A stretch of DNA of 64,000 bases from Phycisphaerae bacterium (GTDB taxonomy: Bacteria > Planctomycetota > Phycisphaerae > UBA1845), in assembly GCA_029260015.1 (NCBI GenBank), contig JAJDEB010000002.1, forward strand, positions 62,001 through 126,000, read 5' to 3'. A program made the position numbers and the translations under genes. Every line of letters begins with the position of its first letter. Position 1 is the stretch's first letter. This document shows, piece after piece, positions 42,885 to 51,934 of the stretch. The notes under the pieces are model-generated. The model worked only from the letters and a program-made list of their open reading frames with translations. It searched no databases and was not told the DNA's origin.

Positions 42885-44027
42885 TCAACGGGTAGTTTCG
42901 CTGGAGGCATTGTTTCGGGTCGCGCTGTTGTCGGTGGCGCTGGCCAACGTTTCGAGATGTTCGCGCCCATAGAACCACGCGTTGAAGCAATCCAGGAAAA
43001 TCGTACGAATTGAAACACCGTTGGATTCACCCTGGTGCTTGCCGGCAGAGTCCTCGTCACCAATGGTCGATGTCCAGATCGCTTCACGATCATGGGGCGA
43101 CTCGACAGGTGAGCGATGATTGGCGCGAAGCTGCGCCAGTTCATCCTGCAATTCACGCTCCTTCTGTGCGCGATATGCCAAATGCTGTCGGACACCATCG
43201 GCATAACCAATGCTACGCGCCGCCGATCGACGGATATATTCGGTCACTTTGTCGCTTTGAGTCATCCGAGCGTCACCGAGGAAAACGGCTTCCTGCAAGT
43301 CCTCTTTGAGCACGCCGACCTGATCTCGAAGCGTGCGAATCTCCTTGTCGCGCTCGGTGATGCCCGCCAACTGCTTCGAGGTCGCTTCTTCAAAAACCCC
43401 GGCTTGCTTGGTCACAGCCGCTTCCAGCGTGGTTCGCGAAGATTCAATCGTCGAAAGCTCGTTCGTCAGCTTCGCACTGGTGTCTCGAAGTGAAACCAAC
43501 TCTTCCAAGCGGGCGGAGGCCTGACCTTCGGAATGGGCAAGATTTTGGGCCTGCGAGGTCAACTCCGACTGATGCAGAGCGACCATTTCGCCAACCTCAT
43601 TTTGGTGCTGTTCCTTCAAGTCGCCGACGATCTTGCCGTATTTCCAATCGGATTTCGCCTGCTGGTCGAAGTGAAACCACATCCCAACCCCAAATGCGAC
43701 GACCAGAACGCAAATCGCTCCCGTCAGAAACCGAACGCTGCGCCGGGTGGATGCGATCTGTTCGTCAAACGAACCTCGCAAGTCTGACAAGACAGCCAGG
43801 AACTCCGAGGTCGAATCATTTCCGACGTTCCGCAGCGACACCTGGGTAAACGCCATGCGCGAAAGGGGTAGATTGGATTCCGCGCCGTCAAGGTCGCCCC
43901 CCAACTGTACAAGGGTGCGACCATTCTCCCCGCGCGATTCGATTGCATTTGATTTGATGCGTCGCCAAATCGTTCGTTCGGAAACGCCAAGTGATGCGGC
44001 AGCTTCTGCGACGGCTATCCATGCCAT
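42885..44027 (-). CDS. Membrane-anchored HTH protein with long coiled coil
   Basis: The 380-aa protein begins with an excisionase/MerR-like helix-turn-helix (MAWIAVAEAAASLGVSERTI, then WRRIKSNAIESRGENGRTLV) at about 1-40. A single membrane helix lies at about 98-118 (FLTGAICVLVVAFGVGMWF), followed by a coiled coil to about 260 (LKEQHQNEVGEMVALHQSEL, REEL-type heptads) and a basic tail ending in FNAWFYGREHLETLA. DNA-binding head inside and coiled coil outside suggests a membrane-tethered regulator or a chromosome-envelope linker. AGGAGGT six bases before the ATG is a near-perfect ribosome site. No family name recognised. Confidence 0.7.
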   Translation of the reverse strand: MAWIAVAEAAASLGVSERTIWRRIKSNAIESRGENGRTLVQLGGDLDGAESNLPLSRMAFTQVSLRNVGNDSTSEFLAVLSDLRGSFDEQIASTRRSVRFLTGAICVLVVAFGVGMWFHFDQQAKSDWKYGKIVGDLKEQHQNEVGEMVALHQSELTSQAQNLAHSEGQASARLEELVSLRDTSAKLTNELSTIESSRTTLEAAVTKQAGVFEEATSKQLAGITERDKEIRTLRDQVGVLKEDLQEAVFLGDARMTQSDKVTEYIRRSAARSIGYADGVRQHLAYRAQKERELQDELAQLRANHRSPVESPHDREAIWTSTIGDEDSAGKHQGESNGVSIRTIFLDCFNAWFYGREHLETLASATDNSATRNNASSETTR

Positions 44028-44066
44028 GCCGAGACCTCCTGTCTTCGCTGTCTTTCGAATTCAATA

Positions 44067-44137
44067 TGTCTGTCAGTCGAATGTCTGTAGCCTAAACAGA
44101 TGTCTGTAGTCTAAATATACGTCTGTCAAACTGTCTC
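44067..44137. repeat. Short tandem repeats upstream of the HTH/coiled-coil gene
   Basis: TGTCTGT occurs at 44067-44073, 44082-44088 and 44101-44107, and CGTCTGT at 44120-44126. From 44081 the unit is 19 bp: ATGTCTGTAGCCTAAACAG, then ATGTCTGTAGTCTAAATAT, then a weaker ACGTCTGTCAAACTGTCTC. Between the first two lies the palindrome ACAGATGTCTGT (44096-44107). These are likely binding sites for the adjacent HTH protein or another regulator. The rest of the gap, 44138-44396, shows no gene or clear signal. Confidence 0.65.
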
Positions 44138-44396
44138 AACCCAACGAAACATTCTGACACATCATGGTTCGTCACCGATCGCATCATCACACTGAACTCA
44201 CCTCAAGGGCGATTTCAGTGTTGATGCGCTGGCTGTCGGACACGTATGAACCTTGTTTCCTCGTGGCTGCACGCGTCTGACATGTGTCAGTTTGATCGCA
44301 TTCTCAAGATCATGCAAGTGAAATTTGTCGATTGGAAGGTGAGGCTTAGGCGGTGCCGATGAGTACAGGCATGCCTCTCGAAATGGCGGGAACAAC

Positions 44397-44960
44397 TCAC
44401 AACACCGGTAGCTTGAAGTCCGCGACGATTTCGCCGACATCGAGACTCTTCTCCGTCACTTCAAGGCTGGTGGCATTGAGTCCAAATGATCCGGTCATCA
44501 CACAGGTATGCCAGCCAGTTGTTCCCTGCGGGACGGCACCGGCTTCTGTCTTGCGGGCGTGAACGGTGTTTAGGCCATTGACCGGGTTCGTCGCAAACGG
44601 CTTTGACAGGTAGGGACCAAACTTGTGAGTGGTGTCGCGGGTTGAACTTGAAGCGCCACTGGCCGAAGTGTACAGCGTCAGTTGTTCGACAAACAAATCA
44701 CCGTCAGGGGTTCCCGTATCCGGATCAATCCCCGGGTACTTGGAATGCTCGGCGTAGTACCGATCAATCGCTTTGCGTACATTTGTGAGGGTTGCCTGGA
44801 GGGCGTTGGCTTGGGCGCGCTGGCTGGCTTTGGTCAAACGGGGCACGGCAATAGCCCCCAAAATCGCGATGATGGCAATGACCATCACCAATTCGACCAG
44901 CGAGAACGCGTGACGATGCTCGCTGAGTCTGACTAATCTCTTTAACCCGCCTGTTTTCAT
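44397..44960 (-). CDS. Type IV pilin/GspG-like prepilin
   Basis: From the ATG at 44958-44960 the protein is 187 aa: a basic leader (MKTGGLKRLVRLSEHRHA) and then FSLVELVMVIAIIAILGAIAVPRL, the conserved N-terminal pilin helix with Glu at +5. The residue before the cleavage site is Ala, not the usual Gly. The globular part has ATLTNVRKAIDRYYAEHSKYPG, typical of major pseudopilins. It follows another pilin gene by 119 nt and lies downstream of the assembly genes. Confidence 0.88.
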   Translation of the reverse strand: MKTGGLKRLVRLSEHRHAFSLVELVMVIAIIAILGAIAVPRLTKASQRAQANALQATLTNVRKAIDRYYAEHSKYPGIDPDTGTPDGDLFVEQLTLYTSASGASSSTRDTTHKFGPYLSKPFATNPVNGLNTVHARKTEAGAVPQGTTGWHTCVMTGSFGLNATSLEVTEKSLDVGEIVADFKLPVL

Positions 44961-45079
44961 GCCATGCGTGCCAAACAAAAGAGCCGGATCAAGTTTATGA
45001 AACCCGATCCGGCCCGTGTTCGTCGTTAATGGGAAACCGCAAACTCTCGAATTGGTCAAGACGTATGCGTCCGGTCGAC

Positions 45080-45613
45080 CTAATAATCGCTGTAGTTGGC
45101 GGTGGATTCGTCAGTCGCAGTTGTGTTGGCCCGGATTTCGCCCGTATTCTGGTTGTAGACCCAACCCTCACCCGTACCTTCCGATACTGCTGGCGGGCTG
45201 GCCGCTCCGAACAAAACGTCGGTACTTCCGGCGTTTGCTCCGACCGGAAGCGGTGGGAGTCCGTTTCGCAGGTATGGACCGTAGACGATTCCGGTCGATG
45301 CATTAAACGCACCGGTCTTGCCACTAATGTCGCTGAACTTGGTCAACTGATCGACCATGTCAGCCGCTGCACCAGTTCCTGCCGTCCCGTCATTCTTGTT
45401 CTTACCAGGGAAAATGCCGTTGTGCTCGGCAGCGTACAGATCTACTGCTGCACGAAGCGCAGCGACGTCGCCGCGGACTGCAGATTCAACCGCACCCTTG
45501 GCACCACGACTGATTCGCGGAACCGCGATCGCTGCGACGATCCCAATAATCACGATTACAATCACCAGCTCGACAAGACTGAAGCCGGCTCTTTTCCGAG
45601 AATTGATGCTCAT
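45080..45613 (-). CDS. Type IV pilin/GspG-like prepilin
   Basis: A 177-aa prepilin from the ATG at 45611-45613, with AGAGGTGA six bases upstream. MSINSRKRAG is the leader, cut after Gly10, followed by FSLVELVIVIVIIGIVAAIAVP. The helix continues as RGDVAALRAAVDLYAAEHNG, and a small Gly/Asn/Thr-rich globular domain ends in ATDESTANYSDY. Its strong ribosome site and place directly after the PilP-like gene suggest it is the more abundant pilin of the pair. Confidence 0.9.
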   Translation of the reverse strand: MSINSRKRAGFSLVELVIVIVIIGIVAAIAVPRISRGAKGAVESAVRGDVAALRAAVDLYAAEHNGIFPGKNKNDGTAGTGAAADMVDQLTKFSDISGKTGAFNASTGIVYGPYLRNGLPPLPVGANAGSTDVLFGAASPPAVSEGTGEGWVYNQNTGEIRANTTATDESTANYSDY

Positions 45614-45733
45614 CGGTTCACCTCTAATCTGCAAATTCTTGCACGCGACACTCGCGGCTGTGTATAATTCTTATCGACGCAATGATGCCTGCCTTAAGTT
45701 TTCACAACACAAAATTGTCGACCGATAAAACCG

Positions 45734-46288
45734 TCATTTCACGCGTTGCTCGTCGAGAAGCGGACTATCCAACCAAAGCTCCTCTACAGCGCCGGGGCAG
45801 TCGAAACGGATATTTCGTTCCGCAATTTCGATGACGGTACAGTCTGCGAATTGCTGCCCATCACGCAGTATCACACCATCGACAATCGCACTGCGTGATC
45901 CTTGAAGGCGCATGATCGCCGAAAGCCTGTGTCGCTCGTGAAAAGGGACGGGTGGTGCGTTGGCTGCTTCGCCAGACTCTTCCCCTCCGTCGACCTCTGC
46001 CGGAGGATCGAGCAACTTGCGAATCACTTCTTCAGACGGCGCGAAAATGTCGCGTCCGATCTCACTCAAACCCAATCCCTGAATGTCTCTGGGGAAAGGT
46101 TGAATCGTCAGTGTGGCAAGACCTTCCTTGGGTTCAGAATTCTCAACCGCCCCGCCACCCGAATGTTCTACGACACTGGACGCCTTCGCTTTGGCTGGAC
46201 CATCGTCACCCGAGAGCAGGTCGTACGCAACCACGCACATTCCGGCTCCAAGCACTGACAGATAGATGGTTTTGCGTTTCTTCGTCAT
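45734..46288 (-). CDS. PilP-like component of the pilus/secretion machine
   Basis: 184 aa from the ATG at 46288 (MTKKRKTIYLSVLGAGMC): a short N-terminal membrane helix, a low-complexity stretch, then VIRKLLDPPAEVDGGEESG and a small beta domain (HERHRLSAIMRLQGSRSAIV, DGVILRDGQQFADCTVIEIA) like the HR domain of PilP/GspC, which joins the inner platform to the secretin. Assignment rests on this domain and on its place after PilM-N-O. No secretin is in the window. Confidence 0.65.
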   Translation of the reverse strand: MTKKRKTIYLSVLGAGMCVVAYDLLSGDDGPAKAKASSVVEHSGGGAVENSEPKEGLATLTIQPFPRDIQGLGLSEIGRDIFAPSEEVIRKLLDPPAEVDGGEESGEAANAPPVPFHERHRLSAIMRLQGSRSAIVDGVILRDGQQFADCTVIEIAERNIRFDCPGAVEELWLDSPLLDEQRVK

Positions 46289-46295
46289 GGGCGGC

Positions 46296-46883
46296 CTAAG
46301 GTTGAACGCCAGCTTCGGCGACAGTGTGAGCCGCAAAGATACTGACCACGAATTCCGCCCGATGGGACGGCGCTTTTGGTTCCATAGAAGCGGGCGCACC
46401 AAGAATACGCAGCTCGGTCAGGTCCGCCCAAAATGGTTCGGCTTCGAAATCTTCGAGAAACGCGAGGATGGCGTCGAACCCCGAACGACACTGCACCTTG
46501 TAATTCAATTCCAGGAGTCCCGGGTACTGCTTCTCGTCGATCGGGTCGACGTTGATCAACTCAATCTTGTTCGTTTGGATCAATCGCGTGATGGCCTGCA
46601 GGTTGGCATCCACCGGCGCAGACGTCGGAAGCGCCCCGCGCTGATTCACGTCGGCTTCTACCTCGGCCAATTCGGCATTGGAACTGCTCAGGCTATGCTC
46701 GACGGATCGCAGCGACTTGTTCAAATTCAACAACTCACTCTGAGCCCGAGTAAAGCGCTCGCTGGAATCGGGCAGATGAATGAATGTACTCCACAACCCA
46801 ACCGCAATCAGCGCCAGGACCAAACCGCCACCGACCAAATCGTAAAGCATAAACGGGCTGTTCTTCAGCGACGAACTCACCAT
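46296..46883 (-). CDS. pilO: PilO-like inner-membrane platform protein
   Basis: 195 aa from the ATG at 46881-46883, placed five bases after GGAG. One membrane helix at about 12-32 (LYDLVGGGLVLALIAVGLW), a coiled-coil segment (RAQSELLNLNKSLRSVEHSL, SNAELAEVEADV), and a C-terminal ferredoxin-like domain (ALVNLL-type QAITRLIQTNKIELINVDP, GFDAILAFLEDFEAEPFWAD). It overlaps the pilN-like gene by 7 nt. Confidence 0.78.
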   Translation of the reverse strand: MVSSSLKNSPFMLYDLVGGGLVLALIAVGLWSTFIHLPDSSERFTRAQSELLNLNKSLRSVEHSLSSSNAELAEVEADVNQRGALPTSAPVDANLQAITRLIQTNKIELINVDPIDEKQYPGLLELNYKVQCRSGFDAILAFLEDFEAEPFWADLTELRILGAPASMEPKAPSHRAEFVVSIFAAHTVAEAGVQP

Positions 46884-47488
46884 GCACACTCCAAGACGAA
46901 CTGTACTGCCGTCCCATCTGCCACCGGTACGCGACCGGCTTTGACCATATCAACACGATTGAACAACACCCCGTCGTTCAGCGTCCCCATGAACGAATAC
47001 AAGTGCTCGTGGCCCAGGGCATACCCCGTCAACCGCAACCCTGAAGGACCTGCCAACTCAACGGTCCCTTTGTCCTCGGGCGTCGATTGCTTTGGTTGGG
47101 CCCGCCGCGAAGCACCCTTCCCCGTTCCACCAATACTTTCCAGCGAAGTCAGCCACACCTCTGCGGGCATCTTTGCGGTCAATGTCGTCAGCAGATTCTT
47201 CCAAGGCCGTTTGGAACGCAGGGCATCGGCACGAGACAGTCGCTGGCGAAGATCGGTCACCGTCGCAAGACTCTCGCCCAACCGATTCTTCGTGTTCGCC
47301 ACGCGGTTCCGAAGCGGCTTCAGTTCATCTTCCAGCGATGCGGCGCTCGCCGTCTTGAATGCGTCAAATCCCATCGGAAACGAAAACGCCACAGCCACCA
47401 CGACCGTCGCGATCAACCACCCGCGAATCCTCGCAGCACGCTTGCGCGCGCGAACGTAGCTCTGTGGAAGTACATTTACCCCAATCAT
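46877..47488 (-). CDS. pilN: PilN-like inner-membrane platform protein
   Basis: 203 aa. It opens with MIGVNVLPQSYVRARKRAAR, the N-x-L-P motif by which PilN binds PilM in the cytoplasm. One helix at about 22-42 and a coiled coil (LEDELKPLRNRVANTKNRL) lead to the ferredoxin-like domain (LTTLTAKMPAEVWLTSLESI, LRLTGYALGHEHLYSFM). The gene overlaps pilM upstream by 4 nt and pilO downstream by 7 nt. Confidence 0.82.
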   Translation of the reverse strand: MIGVNVLPQSYVRARKRAARIRGWLIATVVVAVAFSFPMGFDAFKTASAASLEDELKPLRNRVANTKNRLGESLATVTDLRQRLSRADALRSKRPWKNLLTTLTAKMPAEVWLTSLESIGGTGKGASRRAQPKQSTPEDKGTVELAGPSGLRLTGYALGHEHLYSFMGTLNDGVLFNRVDMVKAGRVPVADGTAVQFVLECAW

Positions 47489-48609
47489 GGATTCGCTCCT
47501 TCACCAATCGCCAGCCCAATGGCGGCTGCGTATTCGGGAAGCGGCTCGCGAATCTGATCGCGAACCTGCGAAAAATCGATCTGACAATGCGCGGTAGTAT
47601 TGTGCATGCTCGGTACAACCACTTCGATACCGAGTTTGTTGGTCAACAGGCTGGCAAGGTTGGGCATGCTCGCAGCCCCGCCCGCCAGCAGAAGCGGTCC
47701 GCAAGGCCGATCGCTAAAACATCGAATGACGTATTTGTACGAGCGCTCGAGTTCTGCAATCACACCGCCAAGCTCTTCGCGCAACACGTTGTAAATCATT
47801 TCTGCAACCGGTCCGCCGGCAGCCATTTCGCCGTCGTTCTTGCGCCGCTGCTGTTTCGCCGCACCGATTCCATGATCTTTTTTGTGGCGTTCTGCGGCTT
47901 TGCTGCTGATCGAAAGCGCCTCAGCCAGTTGATCGGTCCACTTCTGCCCGCCTTTATTGAAACTGCGAACCAGAATCGGAACCTGGGCAACACAGATAAT
48001 CAGTCGCGTCTGCCGCGCCCCAAGATCAAGCACGCCCCATACGTCCGACTGCGAGACCGGTCCGCGATACAAGGAACCGAATCGGGCCAAAGCGCAGGGC
48101 GTCGCATCGAGGCGCAAGCATCGAAACCGCGCCCGCTCGCAGATGGGCTGCAATGTTTCAAACGCAGTGGGTGACGCAGCCACGCCGATCGCCGATGACG
48201 TCATCTGCCGACTTTCAGGGATGGGCCAATAGTCGACGGTGGCTGTACCTTCTTCAAAACTCATCAACCGCTCGACTTCCCAACGGGCGGCTTGCTTGGC
48301 CTGCGCCGGTTTAATTGAATCGGGAAGCTCCATCGCATGAAGCTCAACATCCGGCGCTGAAAGCCCCATCACGCAGTCACGTTTGCGAAACCCCATTTGA
48401 GACAACCAACTACCGATTCGTTTGGCCGCGGCTTGCGTGTTGCTCTGAAGGTTCGAATCGCCCGGCAAGTGCAAACTACCCATGCGGGTCACGACATAAC
48501 CGTCGCCAATTCGTCGCAGTTGGACCGCGCGCACAGCATCACCGCCCACGTCGATACCGACGGGAGTCACACGACCCTTGCGAACACTTAGCGCGATGCC
48601 TGCACCCAC
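47485..48609 (-). CDS. pilM: PilM-like actin-fold protein
   Basis: 374 aa with a GTG start at 48607-48609 after AAGGGGG. The actin-like ATPase folds are visible in VTPVGIDVGGDAVRAVQL (phosphate 1), DVWGVLDLGARQTRLIIC (phosphate 2) and CGPLLLAGGAASMPNLASLL (adenosine loop). FRKRDCVMGLSAPDVELHAMELP matches the PilM subdomain 1C. It couples the cytoplasmic motor to PilN. It is 14 nt downstream of pilC. Confidence 0.87.
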   Translation of the reverse strand: MGAGIALSVRKGRVTPVGIDVGGDAVRAVQLRRIGDGYVVTRMGSLHLPGDSNLQSNTQAAAKRIGSWLSQMGFRKRDCVMGLSAPDVELHAMELPDSIKPAQAKQAARWEVERLMSFEEGTATVDYWPIPESRQMTSSAIGVAASPTAFETLQPICERARFRCLRLDATPCALARFGSLYRGPVSQSDVWGVLDLGARQTRLIICVAQVPILVRSFNKGGQKWTDQLAEALSISSKAAERHKKDHGIGAAKQQRRKNDGEMAAGGPVAEMIYNVLREELGGVIAELERSYKYVIRCFSDRPCGPLLLAGGAASMPNLASLLTNKLGIEVVVPSMHNTTAHCQIDFSQVRDQIREPLPEYAAAIGLAIGEGANP

Positions 48610-48623
48610 TGAGAAAATCCCCC

Positions 48624-49844
48624 TTAGACCGCCGATGTCATGTCGAACAGCGGCATGAATAACGAAATCGCGACCGCACCAACGACAGCCCCCATGATGA
48701 TTAGAATCAACGGTTCAACGAGTTTCGTCGCGGTTCCCAACAATTCTGTGTTCTCTTCGTCAAGAATGTCTGCGACAAAACTAATCGATTCACCCAAGCG
48801 CCCGCTCTGTTCGCCCGTCCGAATCGCCTGAATCACCGACGGACTGACGAGTTTTGAGCCCTCAAGGGCACCACTGACCGATTCGCCACGCGTGACCGAA
48901 TCTTCAAGCCTGTCGTAGATACCCTGAAACTGATCGTTGGCCGTAACTCCACGAGCCAACTCAAGCGACTCAAGCAAACCTACCCTTGCTTCAAGCAACA
49001 TGCCCAAAATCCGAAACGTCGAACCCTGGATCAATCGCGACATCAAATGGCCAAGAACGGGTATGCGCGTCTGTGCATTCGACAAAATCTGCCGCCCCGC
49101 TTTTGTTCGCAGCAAGTACACCAAGCCGGAAATAACGGAAATGACCAGGAGTACAATAACAATCCATTGCGATCGCAACGTGTTGGCGACAGTCATCATG
49201 AATTTTGTAGACCAGGGCAACTCGACCCCAAGCGTCGAGAACATCCCTGCAAATCGCGGGACAACGAAAAACATCATCACCGCGAGAATCTTGATAGAAA
49301 GGCATAACAACAAGACCGGGTAGATGAGCGACCCGACGATCTTGTTGCGCGTCGCCCGCTGCTTACCAATGATGTGGGCCAACCGTTTGAACATCTGGGG
49401 CAACGTCGCACTGGATTCGCCCGCAGCGACCACTGCACAATAAGATGAATCAAACGCTCTGGGATGTTTGCGCAGCGCATCGGTCAGCATCATGCCTTGC
49501 TCGAGATCATCCTTGACCACGTCAAGCATCGCCTTGCTCTCAGGACTTTTCATCTGCGCCGACACCGCATTGATCGCTGGGACCAGGGCGCTGCCCGATG
49601 TCAACAACATGGACATCTGGCGAGTGAACATCATCAGTTGCTTGAGCGGCAGCCTATGATTCTCGCCAGAGCCTTTGTGCTTGGACTTGCTCCCCTGCGA
49701 AACTTCAACACTCGCAGGTGCAACATGCGTCACAAAGAACCCTTGGCGACGTAGCGCTTCGACGCCTTCCTTCAGCGACGGCGCTTGCACCGTGTCTTGG
49801 ACATGACGACCCTTCTCATCGATGGCTTCATAAACCAGATTCAT
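48624..49844 (-). CDS. pilC: PilC/GspF-family polytopic platform protein
   Basis: 406 aa. After a short cytoplasmic lead (YEAIDEKGRHVQDTVQAPSL) come the two repeated GspF domains: MLLTSGSALVPAINAVSAQM with GSLIYPVLLLCLSIKILAVM, and ILGMLLEARVGLLESLELAR with ILIIMGAVVGAVAISLFMP at the end. Three to four membrane helices. The protein is the base on which pilin subunits are extracted and stacked by PilB. Stop and start overlap the pilB gene by 4 nt. Confidence 0.92.
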   Translation of the reverse strand: MNLVYEAIDEKGRHVQDTVQAPSLKEGVEALRRQGFFVTHVAPASVEVSQGSKSKHKGSGENHRLPLKQLMMFTRQMSMLLTSGSALVPAINAVSAQMKSPESKAMLDVVKDDLEQGMMLTDALRKHPRAFDSSYCAVVAAGESSATLPQMFKRLAHIIGKQRATRNKIVGSLIYPVLLLCLSIKILAVMMFFVVPRFAGMFSTLGVELPWSTKFMMTVANTLRSQWIVIVLLVISVISGLVYLLRTKAGRQILSNAQTRIPVLGHLMSRLIQGSTFRILGMLLEARVGLLESLELARGVTANDQFQGIYDRLEDSVTRGESVSGALEGSKLVSPSVIQAIRTGEQSGRLGESISFVADILDEENTELLGTATKLVEPLILIIMGAVVGAVAISLFMPLFDMTSAV

Positions 49845-51595
49845 ACCACCACCGCCTCATCCGGCTGAGCGCCAGACGGATCGCACACGACAGCCCCTTC
49901 AGATCGCGTCACCCGCAAGACTTCCTCAAGGGTCGATTCGCCACGTTCAACGACATCTAGCGCCTTTTCGCGCAGCGTTCGCCAACCCGTCTCAGCCAGG
50001 TACAAACGAATGTCCGACTCCGACGCCTGACGGTTGATCAATCGCTTCATCTCGGCGTCGATCACCATGACTTCATAGATACCCGCGCGCCCTTTGAACC
50101 CTGTATTGTGGCATTCGCGGCAGCCTTCTCCGCGCTTGAACAGTTCGTTGGTACGGTGCGACCATCCGACACTTTCGAGCAATTCCGGTGGTGGATAATA
50201 CGACGCCGCGCACGACTTGCAGATGCGCCGTGCCAATCGCTGAGCGATGAATCCAAGCGTCGCTGACCCGATCAGATAAGGCTCAATCCCCATGTCTGCG
50301 AGCCGCATGATGCCACCGGGACAGTCGTTGGTATGCAACGTACTTAACACCATGTGGCCGGTAAGGGCGGCTTGCACTGCGACGCGGGCGGTGTCTTCGT
50401 CGCGAATCTCGCCAACCATGATCACGTCAGGATCTTGCCGCAACACCGACCGCAGCGCCCGCGAGAAAGTCAAACCCACTTCCGAATTAACCTGAATCTG
50501 ATTGATCTGCCCGAGTTGATATTCAACCGGGTCTTCGACGGTTACAATATTGACCGACTCGCTGCGCAAAAGATCGAGCGCCGAGTACAGCGTCGTGGTT
50601 TTTCCACTTCCCGTCGGTCCAGTGACCAGCATCATTCCATAGGGGCTGCGAATCATCGCTTCGATCGCCTTCATGTCCTCGTCAGCCACCCCCAATTTGC
50701 CCAGTTCGAGGCTCAGGTTGCTCTTGTCGAGAACGCGCATCACGATTTTTTCACCCAATACCGTCGGCATGCTGGAAACGCGCAAGTCGATTTCGCGTCC
50801 GTCAGCCACCAGATGAACACGTCCCTCTTGCGGCAAGCGTTTCTCGGCGATGTCCATCCGTCCGACAACTTTGATGCGAGAAACAATCGCTGCGTGCATC
50901 CCCTTGGGCGGGTTCAGCATTTCGCGCAGGTGACCGTCGATGCGGTAGCGCACATGCGTCGTACCGCGATCAGGTTCAATGTGAATGTCGCTCGCTCCGT
51001 CTCGAACGGCCGTCAGAATCGCGAGGTTTACAAGGTTGATGACCGGACTGCCATCGACCATCTTGTCGAGGTCTGTGAACGGACCTTCATCGATGGCCTC
51101 GCTCTCAGAAATCGTAACGTCCGACTCTTCAATCGAAGCCAAGAACGCATCGACAGTCACTTCCGATGCGAGATACTTGCGTTGATATTCAATGAGGTTG
51201 TCTTCATCGACAAGCACCGGGCGAATCGTGTGGCCGGTGCTATTGTGGAGCCGATCTACCGTCGGTACCGACTGCGGATCAACCATCGCAACCGTGAGCT
51301 CGCCGCGAACCAGAAACAGGGGCAGCACCTTAAGGTGCTCTGCTTCCTCTTTGGGAATGGCGCGGGCAACCTTAGGATCGATCAAACCGTGCCGCAGCAC
51401 ACATCCTTTGACGCCCATCCGGTCGGCCAGCGAATGAACCAACGCTTGCGCAGACAATGAGCCCATGTCGACCAGCGCTTCACCGACGCGCTTTCCACTT
51501 GATGCCTGCTTCGCCAACGCCTCTTCAAGCTGATCCTGACTAATCAGGCCTTGGGCGACCAGGTGCTCTCCCAGTCTGACTTCGGGTCCAATCAT
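49841..51595 (-). CDS. pilB: PilB/GspE-family assembly ATPase
   Basis: 584 aa. Residues 1-150 are the MshEN-type N-terminal domain (VRLGEHLVAQGLISQDQLEE, RVGEALVDMG), which in related ATPases can bind c-di-GMP. The motor domain has VRYRIDGHLREML, Walker A GPTGSGKTT at 326-334, the Asp box and Walker B in RSVLRQDPDVIMVGEIRDEDTA, and His box LSTLHTND. The C-terminal zinc site is CKSC and CREC. It powers pilus or pseudopilus extension. It is preceded by the STAS gene with a 3-nt gap. Confidence 0.93.
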   Translation of the reverse strand: MIGPEVRLGEHLVAQGLISQDQLEEALAKQASSGKRVGEALVDMGSLSAQALVHSLADRMGVKGCVLRHGLIDPKVARAIPKEEAEHLKVLPLFLVRGELTVAMVDPQSVPTVDRLHNSTGHTIRPVLVDEDNLIEYQRKYLASEVTVDAFLASIEESDVTISESEAIDEGPFTDLDKMVDGSPVINLVNLAILTAVRDGASDIHIEPDRGTTHVRYRIDGHLREMLNPPKGMHAAIVSRIKVVGRMDIAEKRLPQEGRVHLVADGREIDLRVSSMPTVLGEKIVMRVLDKSNLSLELGKLGVADEDMKAIEAMIRSPYGMMLVTGPTGSGKTTTLYSALDLLRSESVNIVTVEDPVEYQLGQINQIQVNSEVGLTFSRALRSVLRQDPDVIMVGEIRDEDTARVAVQAALTGHMVLSTLHTNDCPGGIMRLADMGIEPYLIGSATLGFIAQRLARRICKSCAASYYPPPELLESVGWSHRTNELFKRGEGCRECHNTGFKGRAGIYEVMVIDAEMKRLINRQASESDIRLYLAETGWRTLREKALDVVERGESTLEEVLRVTRSEGAVVCDPSGAQPDEAVVV

Positions 51596-51598
51596 AGA

Positions 51599-51934
51599 CT
51601 ACAAAAAGCTCCGAACTGCGTCTTGCAACGTATCAAAGAAATCAACCTTCTCAGACTGCCCGGTCAGTTCCAACGCCTCGCGACAGGTGGCTGTCACACC
51701 AGCCAACCGAAGTCTCCCCCCGCGCCCCATCAGGCTTTCAGACGATTCCACCAGCCCCTCGATTCCACGACTGTCAATGTATGGCACTTTTTCCATACTC
51801 AATACGAATCGAGCGTTCGGCGAACTCAGTCTGTTCGTCATCATCGAAATCAAATCTTCTGCGTCGTCGTCAACAATCGGTCCGCTCGGCGCAAGAACAT
51901 CTACCGTGCCGACGCGTTTCTCCTCAATGCTCAT
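51599..51934 (-). CDS. STAS-domain protein (anti-sigma-factor-antagonist type)
   Basis: A single 111-aa STAS domain: VDVLAPSGPIVDDDAEDLI, then the signature SMEKVPYIDSRGIEGLVESS with the Ser at about residue 54 that in SpoIIAA-type proteins is phosphorylated, and GGRLRLAGVTATCREALEL. No anti-sigma kinase is adjacent, so it may bind another partner such as the GAF/GGDEF-like protein encoded just upstream (ATGA overlap). It probably links signalling to the pilus genes that follow. Confidence 0.87.
   Translation of the reverse strand: MSIEEKRVGTVDVLAPSGPIVDDDAEDLISMMTNRLSSPNARFVLSMEKVPYIDSRGIEGLVESSESLMGRGGRLRLAGVTATCREALELTGQSEKVDFFDTLQDAVRSFL

Noticed and set aside
44067..44137. Short repeats as a possible CRISPR array
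   Set aside because: Units are only 7-19 bp with 8-12 bp between cores, there are no unique spacers of 30 bp, and no cas genes are near.
45614..45733. A sigma-54-type promoter before the pilin genes (GGCAG then TTGC on the minus strand)
   Set aside because: The GG and GC elements are 11 bp apart instead of the required 10, and other consensus bases are missing.
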